From NCBI GenBank assembly GCA_030065015.1, contig JASJDU010000008.1, positions 1-32,797 on the forward strand: a stretch of 32,797 nucleotides of DNA, in the 5' to 3' direction. The translations under genes and the position numbers were made by a program. Positions within the stretch are counted from its first letter, which is position 1; every line of letters starts with the position of its first letter. This stretch comes from Candidatus Caenarcanales bacterium (GTDB lineage Bacteria > Cyanobacteriota > Vampirovibrionia > Caenarcaniphilales > Caenarcanaceae). Under the pieces are notes generated by a model, which was not told where the DNA came from, searched no databases, and saw only the letters and a program-made list of their open reading frames with translations. Shown here in pieces: positions 6,506-15,038 of this stretch.

Positions 6506-7684
6506 TCAAGAATAAGCCTTAATAATTCTTTCTCCAGCTTCTTCTAATTTATCTTCTGGCTGGACTAAAGCTAGCCTAACATATCTCTCCCCTTCGCTTC
6601 CAAAAGCAATTCCCGGTGTGCATACAATGCCCTGTTTACTTAATAAGTCTCGAGCAAATTGAGTTCCATCTCCCTCATATTTTTCGGGTGCTGGTATCCA
6701 CAAATACATTGCACCACCTGGTTTAAATATATTCCAACTTAATTTATCCGTCAGTTTTTTATAAGTTGTTTCGGCTCTTCTTTCGTATAGATTTCTCAAC
6801 TCCTGGTAGTAGGAATCAGGCATAGAAAGAGCATCCAACGCTGTATCTTGTATTGCACCGGATACTCCATAATCCAAGTTACTTTTCAATGTGTATAAGG
6901 TTTTGATAACCTCTTCACTTCCAATACAGAATCCTATTCTCCAGCCAGCCATATGATAGGTTTTAGAAAATGTAAAAAATTCTACAGCAGGCTCATCAAT
7001 TGATAAATATTCAAAAATACTTTGTGGTTGATGCTCGAAAAAACCAAGCTCCGAATAAGCCAAATCGTTACAAAGCAATATATTGTATTTTCTAGCAAAC
7101 TCCACTGCCTCTTTCATAAATCCTGGACTTGCAATCGCTCCAGTTGGATTGTTGGGATAGCTCAATATCATCAATTTAGCTTTGTTTGCTACATCAACGG
7201 GTATTGAATTGAGCTCCGGCAAAAAATCGTTTTCTTGTTTAAGCGGCATATAATGAACCTGACCACCAGCAATTATAGTTCCCCTCGCATGGACTGGATA
7301 ATGAGGATTCGGAACCAATGAAATGTCACCAGGATCTATATAGGCTAATGGTAAATGAGCTAGACCTTCTTTAGAACCAATTAAAGGCAAAACTTGCGAT
7401 TCTTTTAAGACGAAACCAAACCTTCTTTTGCACCATTCGACAATTCCTTGCCTTAAAGTTATTTTGCCATCAAAAGGCGGATACCCATGATTTTTTGTCA
7501 AATCTAATTTATTTCTTAAAGTTTGTAAAATGATTTCCGGAGTTCTTGAATCGGGACTTCCAAGGGATAAATCAATTAGCCAATTGGGGTCTAATTTAGA
7601 CTTTATCTCAGCAATTTCAGCAAAAACATATATTGGCAGTTCTAAAAGTCTCTTTGAAGGTTGAATTGAGGAAGTTATATTCAT
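6506..7684 (-). CDS. Class I/II PLP aminotransferase, LL-diaminopimelate aminotransferase type
   Basis: This is a fold-type I aminotransferase of 392 residues, counting from ATG 7684. A TTG two codons upstream is less likely. Visible marks are LSLGSPDSRTPE, HGYPPFDGKITLRQGIVEWC, LPLIGSKEGLAHLPLAYIDPGD, VPNPHYPVH, SYPNNPTG with the PLP-contacting Asn, CNDLAYSELGF with the conserved Asp/Tyr, and FSKTYHMAGWRIGF, whose lysine (about residue 241) forms the Schiff base. The combination 'GSKEG...PGD...P.YPVY' is characteristic of DapL-type LL-diaminopimelate aminotransferases, which convert tetrahydrodipicolinate plus glutamate to LL-diaminopimelate for lysine and peptidoglycan synthesis. Alanine or aromatic aminotransferase activity is possible in this subgroup, so I leave the symbol out. 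Confidence 0.78.
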   Translation of the reverse strand: MNITSSIQPSKRLLELPIYVFAEIAEIKSKLDPNWLIDLSLGSPDSRTPEIILQTLRNKLDLTKNHGYPPFDGKITLRQGIVEWCKRRFGFVLKESQVLPLIGSKEGLAHLPLAYIDPGDISLVPNPHYPVHARGTIIAGGQVHYMPLKQENDFLPELNSIPVDVANKAKLMILSYPNNPTGAIASPGFMKEAVEFARKYNILLCNDLAYSELGFFEHQPQSIFEYLSIDEPAVEFFTFSKTYHMAGWRIGFCIGSEEVIKTLYTLKSNLDYGVSGAIQDTALDALSMPDSYYQELRNLYERRAETTYKKLTDKLSWNIFKPGGAMYLWIPAPEKYEGDGTQFARDLLSKQGIVCTPGIAFGSEGERYVRLALVQPEDKLEEAGERIIKAYS

Positions 7685-7806
7685 TTGCAAATTAACATTA
7701 AAGACAATATTGTAAAGCAGTTTTTGTGTAAAAAATAAATAATTAAAATTCTTAAACTATAACGCGCTCAAATTCGAAAGAACTCTTCAACGGCCACTAA
7801 ACAGGA

Positions 7807-10776
7807 CTAAGCCTTAGCGGCAACAGCTTCTTTCTTTACCTTTATTGCATGGGTATGAAAAATCCAAATAATGGCATGTTTACGAATTGAACTAATTAAC
7901 TGATCAAATAAACTTAAAGCTTCAGTTTTATATTCAATTAAGGGTTGCTTGTTTCCATATCCTCTTAGATGAATTCCTTCTTTCAAGGCATCTAAAGATT
8001 GCAAATGTTCTACCCAATGTTGATCAATAGATTGTAAAAAGACTTGTTTTTCTGCATCAGACATAACCTCCGGTGTTAATTCATTCTCTTTTTCTTTGTA
8101 AGCAGAAATTGCCGATTGATTAATTAAATCTGTTAATTCTGCAAAAGACATATCTTGAAGCTTTGAAGGTCTTAAGCTTTGGTTATTTTGCAAAGGTGGA
8201 ATTTCTGCAAATAAGCTTGAAAGCATTAAGTCTAAATGAGATGGGAATTCCTTAGTATCCTCAATCTCTTCTTCAGTATTATCCTGAGAGTCATCTGGCC
8301 TAACACTCTCAAACCAGGATTCTGGTGGCTTCTCTGGATCTAAATAGGAATATATGATCGAATCAATTCTCTCTCTCAACATATCCAAAAAGGTTTCTCT
8401 CAAATCACAATTTTCAAGTATTTTTTGCCGTTCTTCATAGATAACTTTTCTTTGGGTATCTTGAACATTATCGTATTCCAAGAGTCTTTTTCGAATCTCG
8501 TAATTATGAGCCTCTACCTTTTTCTGAGCATTTTCTATGCCTTTGTTAACTAATTTTGCTTCAATTGCAAGATCTTCCTCAGCCTTTAAAAAGTCCATTG
8601 CGCCAGTGAGCCTGTCCCCACCAAAAATACGCATTAATTGATCATCAAGCGCTAAGAAAAACAATGTTTTTCCTGGATCTCCTTGTCTTGCAGCTCTCCC
8701 TCTCAACTGGTTATCAATTCTTCTAGATTCATGCCTTTCGGTACCAATAACAAATAATCCTCCAGCCTCAAGAACTTTTTTGGACTCTTCTTCGAGTTCA
8801 GGTCTTATTTTTTCCATCGCTTCGTTCAATGCGGCTTCATATTCGAGAGAATTACTAGCTAACTGTAAATTTTTAATTTTCTCTTTAGCCAGATATTCGG
8901 CATTTCCTCCAAGTAAGATGTCGGTTCCTCGTCCAGCCATATTAGTTGCAATGGTTATTGCTTTATATCGACCGGCCTGAGCTATTATCTGAGCTTCTTT
9001 AGCGTGGTGCTTGGCATTCAACACATTATGCTTAACCCCCTTTCTAATTTCTTCGAGAACCATTGCGCTAGATAGGAAGGTCTCAATAAAACAAGTTAGG
9101 TCCGTATCAACATTGGAAATAGAAAAATCAGTTGAGTTCAATGCATCTTCAAGAGACTTTTTTAGTTTGCCAGAGGTATTTTCATTCTCTAGAGCTTTTT
9201 CACAAATAGTTTTCGCAGCTAAATAAGTTATATTCAGTGGCTTATCTACGAGTCTATCTATATCTTTTATAAAGTCGGTTGGAATTGGATTAATCTCCTG
9301 AAGGGATCTCTTTAAGCGATCAACTCTAAATTGCAACAGTTCCACTGAAGCTCTCGGTTTTGAGAGCATTTCAGAAAGTTTTTCCGACTTATCAATGCTT
9401 GTAGTACCCACTAAAACAGGTGTACCTTTTTTATGAGCGGACACAATCTCCTGAACTATTGCATAAAATTTCTGCTTCTCATTCTTATAGACTCGGTCAT
9501 TATCGTCTTTTCTTATATTCTTTTTATTCGTTGGAATCGGAACTACGCTTAGGTTGTATATGTTTTTGAACTCTTCTTCTTCCGTTAGAGCGGTACCCGT
9601 CATTCCCGAGAGTTTTGGATAAAGTTTGAAGAAGTTCTGGAAAGTAATACCAGCTAAAGTTAAAGTTTCTTCTTGAATTCCGACTTTTTCTTTTGCCTCA
9701 ATTGCTTGATGAAGACCATCCGACCATCTTCTACCATTCATTAACCTACCGGTAAACTCATCAACAATTACAACTTCTTTTTTACGATTTTCTGGATTAT
9801 TCTGAACAACATAATCCGAATCTCTTTTGAATAATTCTTTAGCTTTTAATGATTGAAGTAGATGATGAGCTAAGTTAGATTCAATAGACCATAAATCGTC
9901 AACTTTTAAAGCTTTCTCGGCATTTTGAATTCCTCTATCAGTCAAAATAACATTCTTTGCTTTTTCATCAATATAGTAATCTCCTGTTTCATCTTCTTTA
10001 TCCTTGGCTCTTCTCAGCTTTCCAGAGAGTTGTTGCATAACAAGATAAATTTCTTTTTTGCTTGTTTCCGGTAAGCCGCTTATTATTAGGGGAGTACGTG
10101 CTTCGTCTATTAAAACACTATCAACCTCATCTACTATCGCGTAGTTAAACCCTTTTCTGGACTGACTGTCAACTGATTCAGCCATATTATCTCTTAGATA
10201 GTCAAAACCTAGTTCATTATTCGTTGCGTATAAGATATCCGATTGATAGGCTCTTTTCTTTTCACTTTGAGTTTGATTGGGTACGACTAACCCACAGCTT
10301 AAGCCTAGAAAGTCATATAGTCTTCCCATAAATTCCGAATCACGGGTCGCTAAGTAGTCATTAACAGTAACTATGTGAACACCTTTGCCGGATAGAGCAT
10401 TTAAAACTGCCGGTAAAGTAGCGACTAAAGTTTTACCCTCTCCAGTCTTCATTTCGGCAATTTTACCCTGATGAAGAACAACACCACCTAGACATTGAAC
10501 AGGGAAATGTCTCATTCCAAGGACTCTAGTAGAAGCCTCTCTAACTATTGCAAATGTTTCAGGTAGTATTTCATCTAAAGCTTTTTGGAGCTTTTTATAT
10601 TCCCAATCTTTACTTTGTAAGTTCTCTTTGAGTTCTGATATCCGAGTAATTAACTCTGCATCAGATTTTTTTGCTAATTCTGCTCCAAGGTTTTCAATCT
10701 GCAAATAAATGGGTTGTATTTTTTTTAATACTCTTTCTGGACCGAGTCCCAAAAGTTTTTCTAAATTCTTTAACAC
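7807..10776 (-). CDS. secA: Preprotein translocase ATPase SecA, with an internal insertion
   Basis: This 989-residue motor drives unfolded preproteins through SecYEG. Motifs in order are LGMRHFPVQCLGG (86-98), Walker A MKTGEGKT (109-116), VNDYLATRDSEFMG (138-151), Walker B region VDEVDSVLIDEARTPL (215-230), VDEFTGRLMNGRRWSDGLHQ (338-357), LSGMTGTA (389-396), TNMAGRGTDI (611-620) and GRAARQGDPG further on. The start is GTG 10776; no ATG fits the conserved MLKNLEKLLG. Between TTSIDKSEKLSEML and GVKHNVLNAK, segments normally separated by a few residues, lie about 105 extra residues (roughly 473-578). The C-terminus ends IKVKKEAVAAKA, without the cysteine-rich zinc motif used for SecB and lipid contact in many SecA proteins. 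It looks intact and single-frame. Confidence 0.96.
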   Translation of the reverse strand: MLKNLEKLLGLGPERVLKKIQPIYLQIENLGAELAKKSDAELITRISELKENLQSKDWEYKKLQKALDEILPETFAIVREASTRVLGMRHFPVQCLGGVVLHQGKIAEMKTGEGKTLVATLPAVLNALSGKGVHIVTVNDYLATRDSEFMGRLYDFLGLSCGLVVPNQTQSEKKRAYQSDILYATNNELGFDYLRDNMAESVDSQSRKGFNYAIVDEVDSVLIDEARTPLIISGLPETSKKEIYLVMQQLSGKLRRAKDKEDETGDYYIDEKAKNVILTDRGIQNAEKALKVDDLWSIESNLAHHLLQSLKAKELFKRDSDYVVQNNPENRKKEVVIVDEFTGRLMNGRRWSDGLHQAIEAKEKVGIQEETLTLAGITFQNFFKLYPKLSGMTGTALTEEEEFKNIYNLSVVPIPTNKKNIRKDDNDRVYKNEKQKFYAIVQEIVSAHKKGTPVLVGTTSIDKSEKLSEMLSKPRASVELLQFRVDRLKRSLQEINPIPTDFIKDIDRLVDKPLNITYLAAKTICEKALENENTSGKLKKSLEDALNSTDFSISNVDTDLTCFIETFLSSAMVLEEIRKGVKHNVLNAKHHAKEAQIIAQAGRYKAITIATNMAGRGTDILLGGNAEYLAKEKIKNLQLASNSLEYEAALNEAMEKIRPELEEESKKVLEAGGLFVIGTERHESRRIDNQLRGRAARQGDPGKTLFFLALDDQLMRIFGGDRLTGAMDFLKAEEDLAIEAKLVNKGIENAQKKVEAHNYEIRKRLLEYDNVQDTQRKVIYEERQKILENCDLRETFLDMLRERIDSIIYSYLDPEKPPESWFESVRPDDSQDNTEEEIEDTKEFPSHLDLMLSSLFAEIPPLQNNQSLRPSKLQDMSFAELTDLINQSAISAYKEKENELTPEVMSDAEKQVFLQSIDQHWVEHLQSLDALKEGIHLRGYGNKQPLIEYKTEALSLFDQLISSIRKHAIIWIFHTHAIKVKKEAVAAKA

Positions 10777-10805
10777 TAGATTATTTTGAGTAAAGTTTGG
10801 ACTAA

Positions 10806-10834
10806 CTTATAATAAAGGAAGATAATTTATGCAA
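10806..10834 (-). promoter_or_regulatory. Possible secA promoter
   Basis: On the minus strand TTGCAT (10834-10829) and TATAAG (10811-10806) are separated by 17 bases, the optimal spacing. The -10 box matches the consensus at five of six positions; the -35 box is weak. The -10 box lies about 30 bases before the GTG start of secA. This is inferred from sequence alone, in an AT-rich background where chance matches are common. Confidence 0.35.
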
Positions 10835-10906
10835 TATTAGCGCGTGAAGACAATATTATATAAAACCGATGCTGTGAATTTTGCGAGGAAGTCAAGTCTT
10901 AGCCTA

Positions 10907-11665
10907 TTATCTTCTTCTAAGTTTGGATAAAAGTCTCAAAAATTCAATGTAAATCCAGACTAGCGTTACAATCAATCCGAAAGCTGCATACCACTCCATA
11001 TACTTGGGTAAGCTGCCTTTTAGTGCAGCATTTTCTATAAAGTCGAAGTCCAATAGAAGATTTAAAGCAGCAATGGTTGTTACAAATAGACTAAAACCGA
11101 TACCAATAATTCCACTTTCGTGAATTAAAGGAAGTTGAATACCAAAGAAACCAAGCAAAAAGCTAAGTAGATAAACAACACCTATTCCCATGGTTGAAAT
11201 TAATATTACGGAACGAAACTTTTCAGTAACTTTAATAATTTGAGTTTTATACAGAAATAACAGTCCAAATAAAGTACTTATAGTGCACAAAGTAGCTTGC
11301 TGAACTATTCCAGGAAAACTAGCTTCGAACATCCAAGAGATAGCTCCTAAAAACAAACCTTCAATAGCAGCATAGATGAGAGAGGTAATCGGAGACCATT
11401 CCTTTTTGAATACGGTGATAAAGCCTAGTATCAACCCACCAAATAAACCGCCGTATAAATAAAATTTTATTAATCCTGGGTTCCCGGCAGCAATTGCCTG
11501 GGCACATTGAGACCAACTATATGCTCCAGAAAGAACAAGAATAAGCCCAAGCATTAGTGATTTATTTATTGTTCCTTGAATGCTCATTGCCTGGCTAGGC
11601 AATACTGAAGTACCGTGAAAAGAATCTTCTTTTAAGACTGGGTTTGAACTTCTCATAAATTGCAT
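10907..11665 (-). CDS. Bax inhibitor-1 / YccA-family membrane protein
   Basis: This is an integral membrane protein with seven hydrophobic segments in 252 residues. The cytoplasmic N-terminus, MRSSNPVLKEDSF, matches the YccA opening 'MRTSNPxL'. The core contains SPITSLIYAAIEGLFLGAIS and, near the end, LNLLLDFDFIENAALKGSLP followed by MEWYAAFGLIVTLVWIYIEF, the conserved TMBIM/BI-1 signature with the acidic pair linked to pH-gated cation leak in homologues. The first ATG is 11665; ATG 11656 (MRSSNP) would fit the family better and neither has a clear ribosome-binding site. In other bacteria such proteins interact with FtsH proteolysis. No neighbour indicates its role here. Confidence 0.87.
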   Translation of the reverse strand: MQFMRSSNPVLKEDSFHGTSVLPSQAMSIQGTINKSLMLGLILVLSGAYSWSQCAQAIAAGNPGLIKFYLYGGLFGGLILGFITVFKKEWSPITSLIYAAIEGLFLGAISWMFEASFPGIVQQATLCTISTLFGLLFLYKTQIIKVTEKFRSVILISTMGIGVVYLLSFLLGFFGIQLPLIHESGIIGIGFSLFVTTIAALNLLLDFDFIENAALKGSLPKYMEWYAAFGLIVTLVWIYIEFLRLLSKLRRR

Positions 11666-11875
11666 ATCTACAGAAATAATTAGACTTTTACCAATTTTAA
11701 TATGTTGTTTCTTTTATTAAAGTTATAATTTTCGAGATTTTTTTGGAGTTAAAATTATCAAATGTTGCTTATTTAACTTTATAAATTAGTTTAGTTAGAT
11801 AGGGTTAAAGCTTAAACTTAAATAGTTGGCTGGTTCAAATAATCTTCAAAAAGTTAGATTGGGAAACAAATAACA

Positions 11876-13483
11876 ATGAATAAAGAGTTCACTTTAGACA
11901 AATACAATATTAAAGTTAAGACTATATACAGAAATGCTTCTGCTGCATTTCTGTATGAAAAAGCATTAAAAGAGCCGACCTTAACAAAGAATTCAACTAT
12001 AGCGTCAAGCGGCGCTCTAATTGCTTATTCTGGGCGCAAAACAGGTAGAAGTCCTCAAGATAAAAGAGTAGTAGAGGAAGAAACCAGTAAAAATAATGTT
12101 TGGTGGGGCAAAGTTAACATACCTCTATCAGAAGAATCTTTCGGAACAAATTTAGAAATTGCTAAAAACTTTTTAGGTACAAGAGAGCAACTTTATGTTG
12201 TTGATGGATACGCTGGATGGAGTCTTAAAACTAGGATCAAGTGCAGAATAATTTGTGCAAGGCCATACCATGCTTTGTTTATGAACAATATGCTCATTCG
12301 CCCAACTGAGGATGAATTAAAAGATTTTGGTGATCCTGAATGGGTCGTATACAATGCTGGACAATGCCCCTCCGTCACTCACGTTGCTGGTGTTACATCT
12401 CATGCGAGCGTTGATTTAAATATAAAATCCAAAGAATTTGTGATTTTAGGGACTGAATACGCTGGTGAAATGAAAAAAGGAATATTTTCTGTTATGAATT
12501 ATATTCTGCCACTCAAAAATATTCTGTCAATGCATTGCTCTGCAAACGAAGGAGAGAATGGTGATATAGCATTATTTTTTGGACTTTCAGGCACTGGCAA
12601 AACAACTTTATCCGCCGATCCAGAGCGGAAGTTGATTGGTGACGATGAACATGGATGGGATGAAGAAGGGATATTCAATTTTGAAGGCGGTTGTTACGCT
12701 AAAGCCATAAAGTTAAGACAAGAAACTGAACCTGAAATATGGAATGCAATTCAATTTGGTAGCGTTCTTGAGAATGTCGTTTTTGACGAGTATTCTAAAA
12801 AAGTTGATTATGATGATGTCTCTATCACTGAAAACACAAGAGTTTCGTACCCAATTGAGTACATAGACAATGCAAAAATCCCATGTGTTGGCAAGCATCC
12901 AAAGAATGTTATTTTCTTAACCTGTGATGCATACGGAGTCCTTCCTCCTATCAGCAAACTCAACCCAGAGCAAGCCATGTATCACTACATAAGTGGCTAC
13001 ACAGCTAAAGTTGCAGGAACTGAAGTTGGTGTAACAGAACCAGAAGCAACTTTTTCTGCATGCTTTGGAGCAGCTTTTCTAGTATGGCATCCAATGAAAT
13101 ATGCAGAAATCCTTAGAGAAAAAATGAAAAAGCACAACGTTAATGTGTGGCTTGTTAATACCGGATGGTCTGGCGGCAGCTATGGAGTTGGAAATAGATT
13201 TTCATTAAAGTACACACGAGCTATCATCACTGCAGCACTAAATGGATCTTTAGATAAAGTTGATTATGTTGAAGATCCTGTTTTTGGTTTTCAGGTTCCA
13301 ACTCATTGCCCAAATGTCCCTGAGGAAATTTTGATTCCTAAAAAGACATGGCAAGATAAAAGTGCCTATGATGAAACTTTACAAAAGTTAGCCATACAAT
13401 TTAATAAAAACTTTGAACAATTTAAAGATCAAGCTACAAAAGAAGTAATAGAGGCAGGTCCTAAGGTTTTTGCAAATAAATAA
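11876..13483 (+). CDS. pckA: Phosphoenolpyruvate carboxykinase (ATP)
   Basis: This 535-residue enzyme has the usual length for the ATP-dependent class. It converts oxaloacetate and ATP to phosphoenolpyruvate, CO2 and ADP, the first committed step of gluconeogenesis. Motifs are SGRKTGRSPQDKRVV (substrate-binding region, 52-66), the kinase-1a P-loop GLSGTGKTTLSADP (236-249), metal-binding GDDEHGWDEEGIFNFEGGCY (255-274), and VGVTEPEATFSACFGAAF followed later by NTGWSGGSYGVGNRFSLKYT. The GTP-dependent class lacks this P-loop arrangement, so the ATP form is clear. A 210-base non-coding stretch separates it from the divergent yccA-like gene and contains no structure I recognise. Confidence 0.97.
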   Translation: MNKEFTLDKYNIKVKTIYRNASAAFLYEKALKEPTLTKNSTIASSGALIAYSGRKTGRSPQDKRVVEEETSKNNVWWGKVNIPLSEESFGTNLEIAKNFLGTREQLYVVDGYAGWSLKTRIKCRIICARPYHALFMNNMLIRPTEDELKDFGDPEWVVYNAGQCPSVTHVAGVTSHASVDLNIKSKEFVILGTEYAGEMKKGIFSVMNYILPLKNILSMHCSANEGENGDIALFFGLSGTGKTTLSADPERKLIGDDEHGWDEEGIFNFEGGCYAKAIKLRQETEPEIWNAIQFGSVLENVVFDEYSKKVDYDDVSITENTRVSYPIEYIDNAKIPCVGKHPKNVIFLTCDAYGVLPPISKLNPEQAMYHYISGYTAKVAGTEVGVTEPEATFSACFGAAFLVWHPMKYAEILREKMKKHNVNVWLVNTGWSGGSYGVGNRFSLKYTRAIITAALNGSLDKVDYVEDPVFGFQVPTHCPNVPEEILIPKKTWQDKSAYDETLQKLAIQFNKNFEQFKDQATKEVIEAGPKVFANK

Positions 13484-13510
13484 GAGAGGTTATTAAAAAA
13501 GAATTGACTC

Positions 13511-14743
13511 TTATTTTTTCAATCCTGAAAGAATACTGCTCAATCCAGGTATCGCAGCGGCTTTTTTATTAGTGGTGGCTTTAGGTGGAATGAATAAAGT
13601 TCCTCCATTTATGCCAACCGCTACTTCAGCAAGAGCCTCGGCCAACATGGAATTTGGTTTGTACTCAAAAATTGATTCGCCCGCTTGAGATGATTCACTA
13701 CAAACTTTAAAGTCATTTGGTATGTAGAAAGAAATTGGGTTTTGTAAAGCTTGCTCCAAATCTTTAGTTTTAAACATCCCAGATTCACAATCATACCTGT
13801 TCACTAATAATCTAATCTTTGATTGATCCGCACCTAAGCTTTTGAGCATTGTTAAATATAGCCTTGTATCCCGAATAGAAGTAATATCGATCGTTGTTAT
13901 GAGTAATATTTGATCTGCTTTGTCAATTGTGCCCAAGAATCTTCCATCAAAAGTGTGAGTGGGAAGATCTACGATCACATATTCAAATGATTCAGTTAAG
14001 AGATCTAAAGCCTTTCCGAGTATTGCTGGATCTAGTTGCTCCACTCCCTCCAAACCAGGATCAGTTCCAATAATACCCAGATTAGGACTAATAAAAGACG
14101 TACTACTAAAGATGTACGCGCTTTCCATTTTATTAACTGCCTTACATATCTGATTGATATTTAAAGTTGGTTGAGCATCAAGCAACATTGCACAATGATT
14201 TGATTGATTTGCAAGATCAAGTACCACTACCTTTTTTCCGGTAGCATCGAGCTCTGCCAACCCAAAGCCTAAATTAGAAGCAATTGTACTAACCCCTGTT
14301 CCTCCTTTATAACTTGTTACCGCAATGATTTTGCCTTTAGCTCCAGAGAAAGGAGTATTTACTGGTGCACTCAAAAGAGTATCTACTGAACATTTTTTTA
14401 CAATTTGAACTAGCTCTTCTTGAACAAGAGGTGTTATTGCAACATCAGCAATTCCTCTCTTAATTAATTGCAGTATTAAATCCGAGTCTTTTTCATGAAT
14501 TATTGGAATGATCTTTGATAGCGGATTATTAGTCTTAATAATATCTATAAACTGTAATGAGCTATTTACATTGTTTTGCATAACATCAACAAGAACCAAG
14601 CCAAAGCTCGTATCTTTTATAAAAAGTCCTGCATCCTTATAGGTACAAGGAATAATGCTCTGAGTATCTACTCCAGCACTAGTTAGCGAGTCAATTAGTG
14701 TTTGTTGCAAATCAAAATTGTCTAATATTGCAAGAACTTTCAT
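13511..14743 (-). CDS. CpaE-like protein: receiver-like domain plus ParA/MinD-type ATPase
   Basis: The first 115 or so residues form a response-regulator-like fold: MKVLAILDNFD, then FGLVLVDVMQ with D53 at the phospho-acceptor position, then SKIIPIIHEKDSD. From residue 138 a ParA/MinD-type ATPase follows, with a deviant Walker A SYKGGTGVSTIASNLG (144-159). It keeps the signature lysine K146 but has valine in place of the standard P-loop lysine, as CpaE proteins do. Then come VVVLDLANQ, EYVIVDLPTH and ILLITTIDITSIRDTRLYL. CpaE proteins help localise Flp/Tad-type pilus machinery. No other tad genes are in the window, so the link is from family only. The gene converges on pckA. A TTGACA box lies about 50 bases upstream (14794-14789). 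Confidence 0.8.
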   Translation of the reverse strand: MKVLAILDNFDLQQTLIDSLTSAGVDTQSIIPCTYKDAGLFIKDTSFGLVLVDVMQNNVNSSLQFIDIIKTNNPLSKIIPIIHEKDSDLILQLIKRGIADVAITPLVQEELVQIVKKCSVDTLLSAPVNTPFSGAKGKIIAVTSYKGGTGVSTIASNLGFGLAELDATGKKVVVLDLANQSNHCAMLLDAQPTLNINQICKAVNKMESAYIFSSTSFISPNLGIIGTDPGLEGVEQLDPAILGKALDLLTESFEYVIVDLPTHTFDGRFLGTIDKADQILLITTIDITSIRDTRLYLTMLKSLGADQSKIRLLVNRYDCESGMFKTKDLEQALQNPISFYIPNDFKVCSESSQAGESIFEYKPNSMLAEALAEVAVGINGGTLFIPPKATTNKKAAAIPGLSSILSGLKK

Positions 14744-15038
14744 ACTTTTCGTGGTTTTATTAATTTTGTGTAAAGCTCAATTGAAAAATGTCAAAAATAA
14801 CTACAGCTGATATACCCAAAATTGAAGTTAGAGATATCCAGACATAGACTTCTTAACTATCTTTTCTGTTAGAAGTGTTAATTCTTGTTCTAGACTGGGT
14901 TTTCCCCAAGACGATTAAAGTTTGATAGCTAGCTTTATATTATCAATTCTACTACTACTCCAACGTAACTAAGCTATAAAGCTTGGAAAGTTCACTTCTT
15001 GCTATTATTCATGAGGAATTACTGAAGATTGTGTATTT

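Noticed and set aside
12193-12898. Minus-strand open frames inside pckA
   Set aside because: They are antisense to conserved pckA motifs and show no coding features.
13495-13519. Bidirectional terminator between pckA and the CpaE-like gene
   Set aside because: AAAAAAGA...TCTTATTTTTT could pair but contains almost no G-C pairs and overlaps the 3' end of the CpaE-like gene.
14744-15038. glmS ribozyme or other riboswitch upstream of glmS
   Set aside because: The leader lacks the ribozyme core and its AGCGCC-type start. Only short, weak hairpins are seen.
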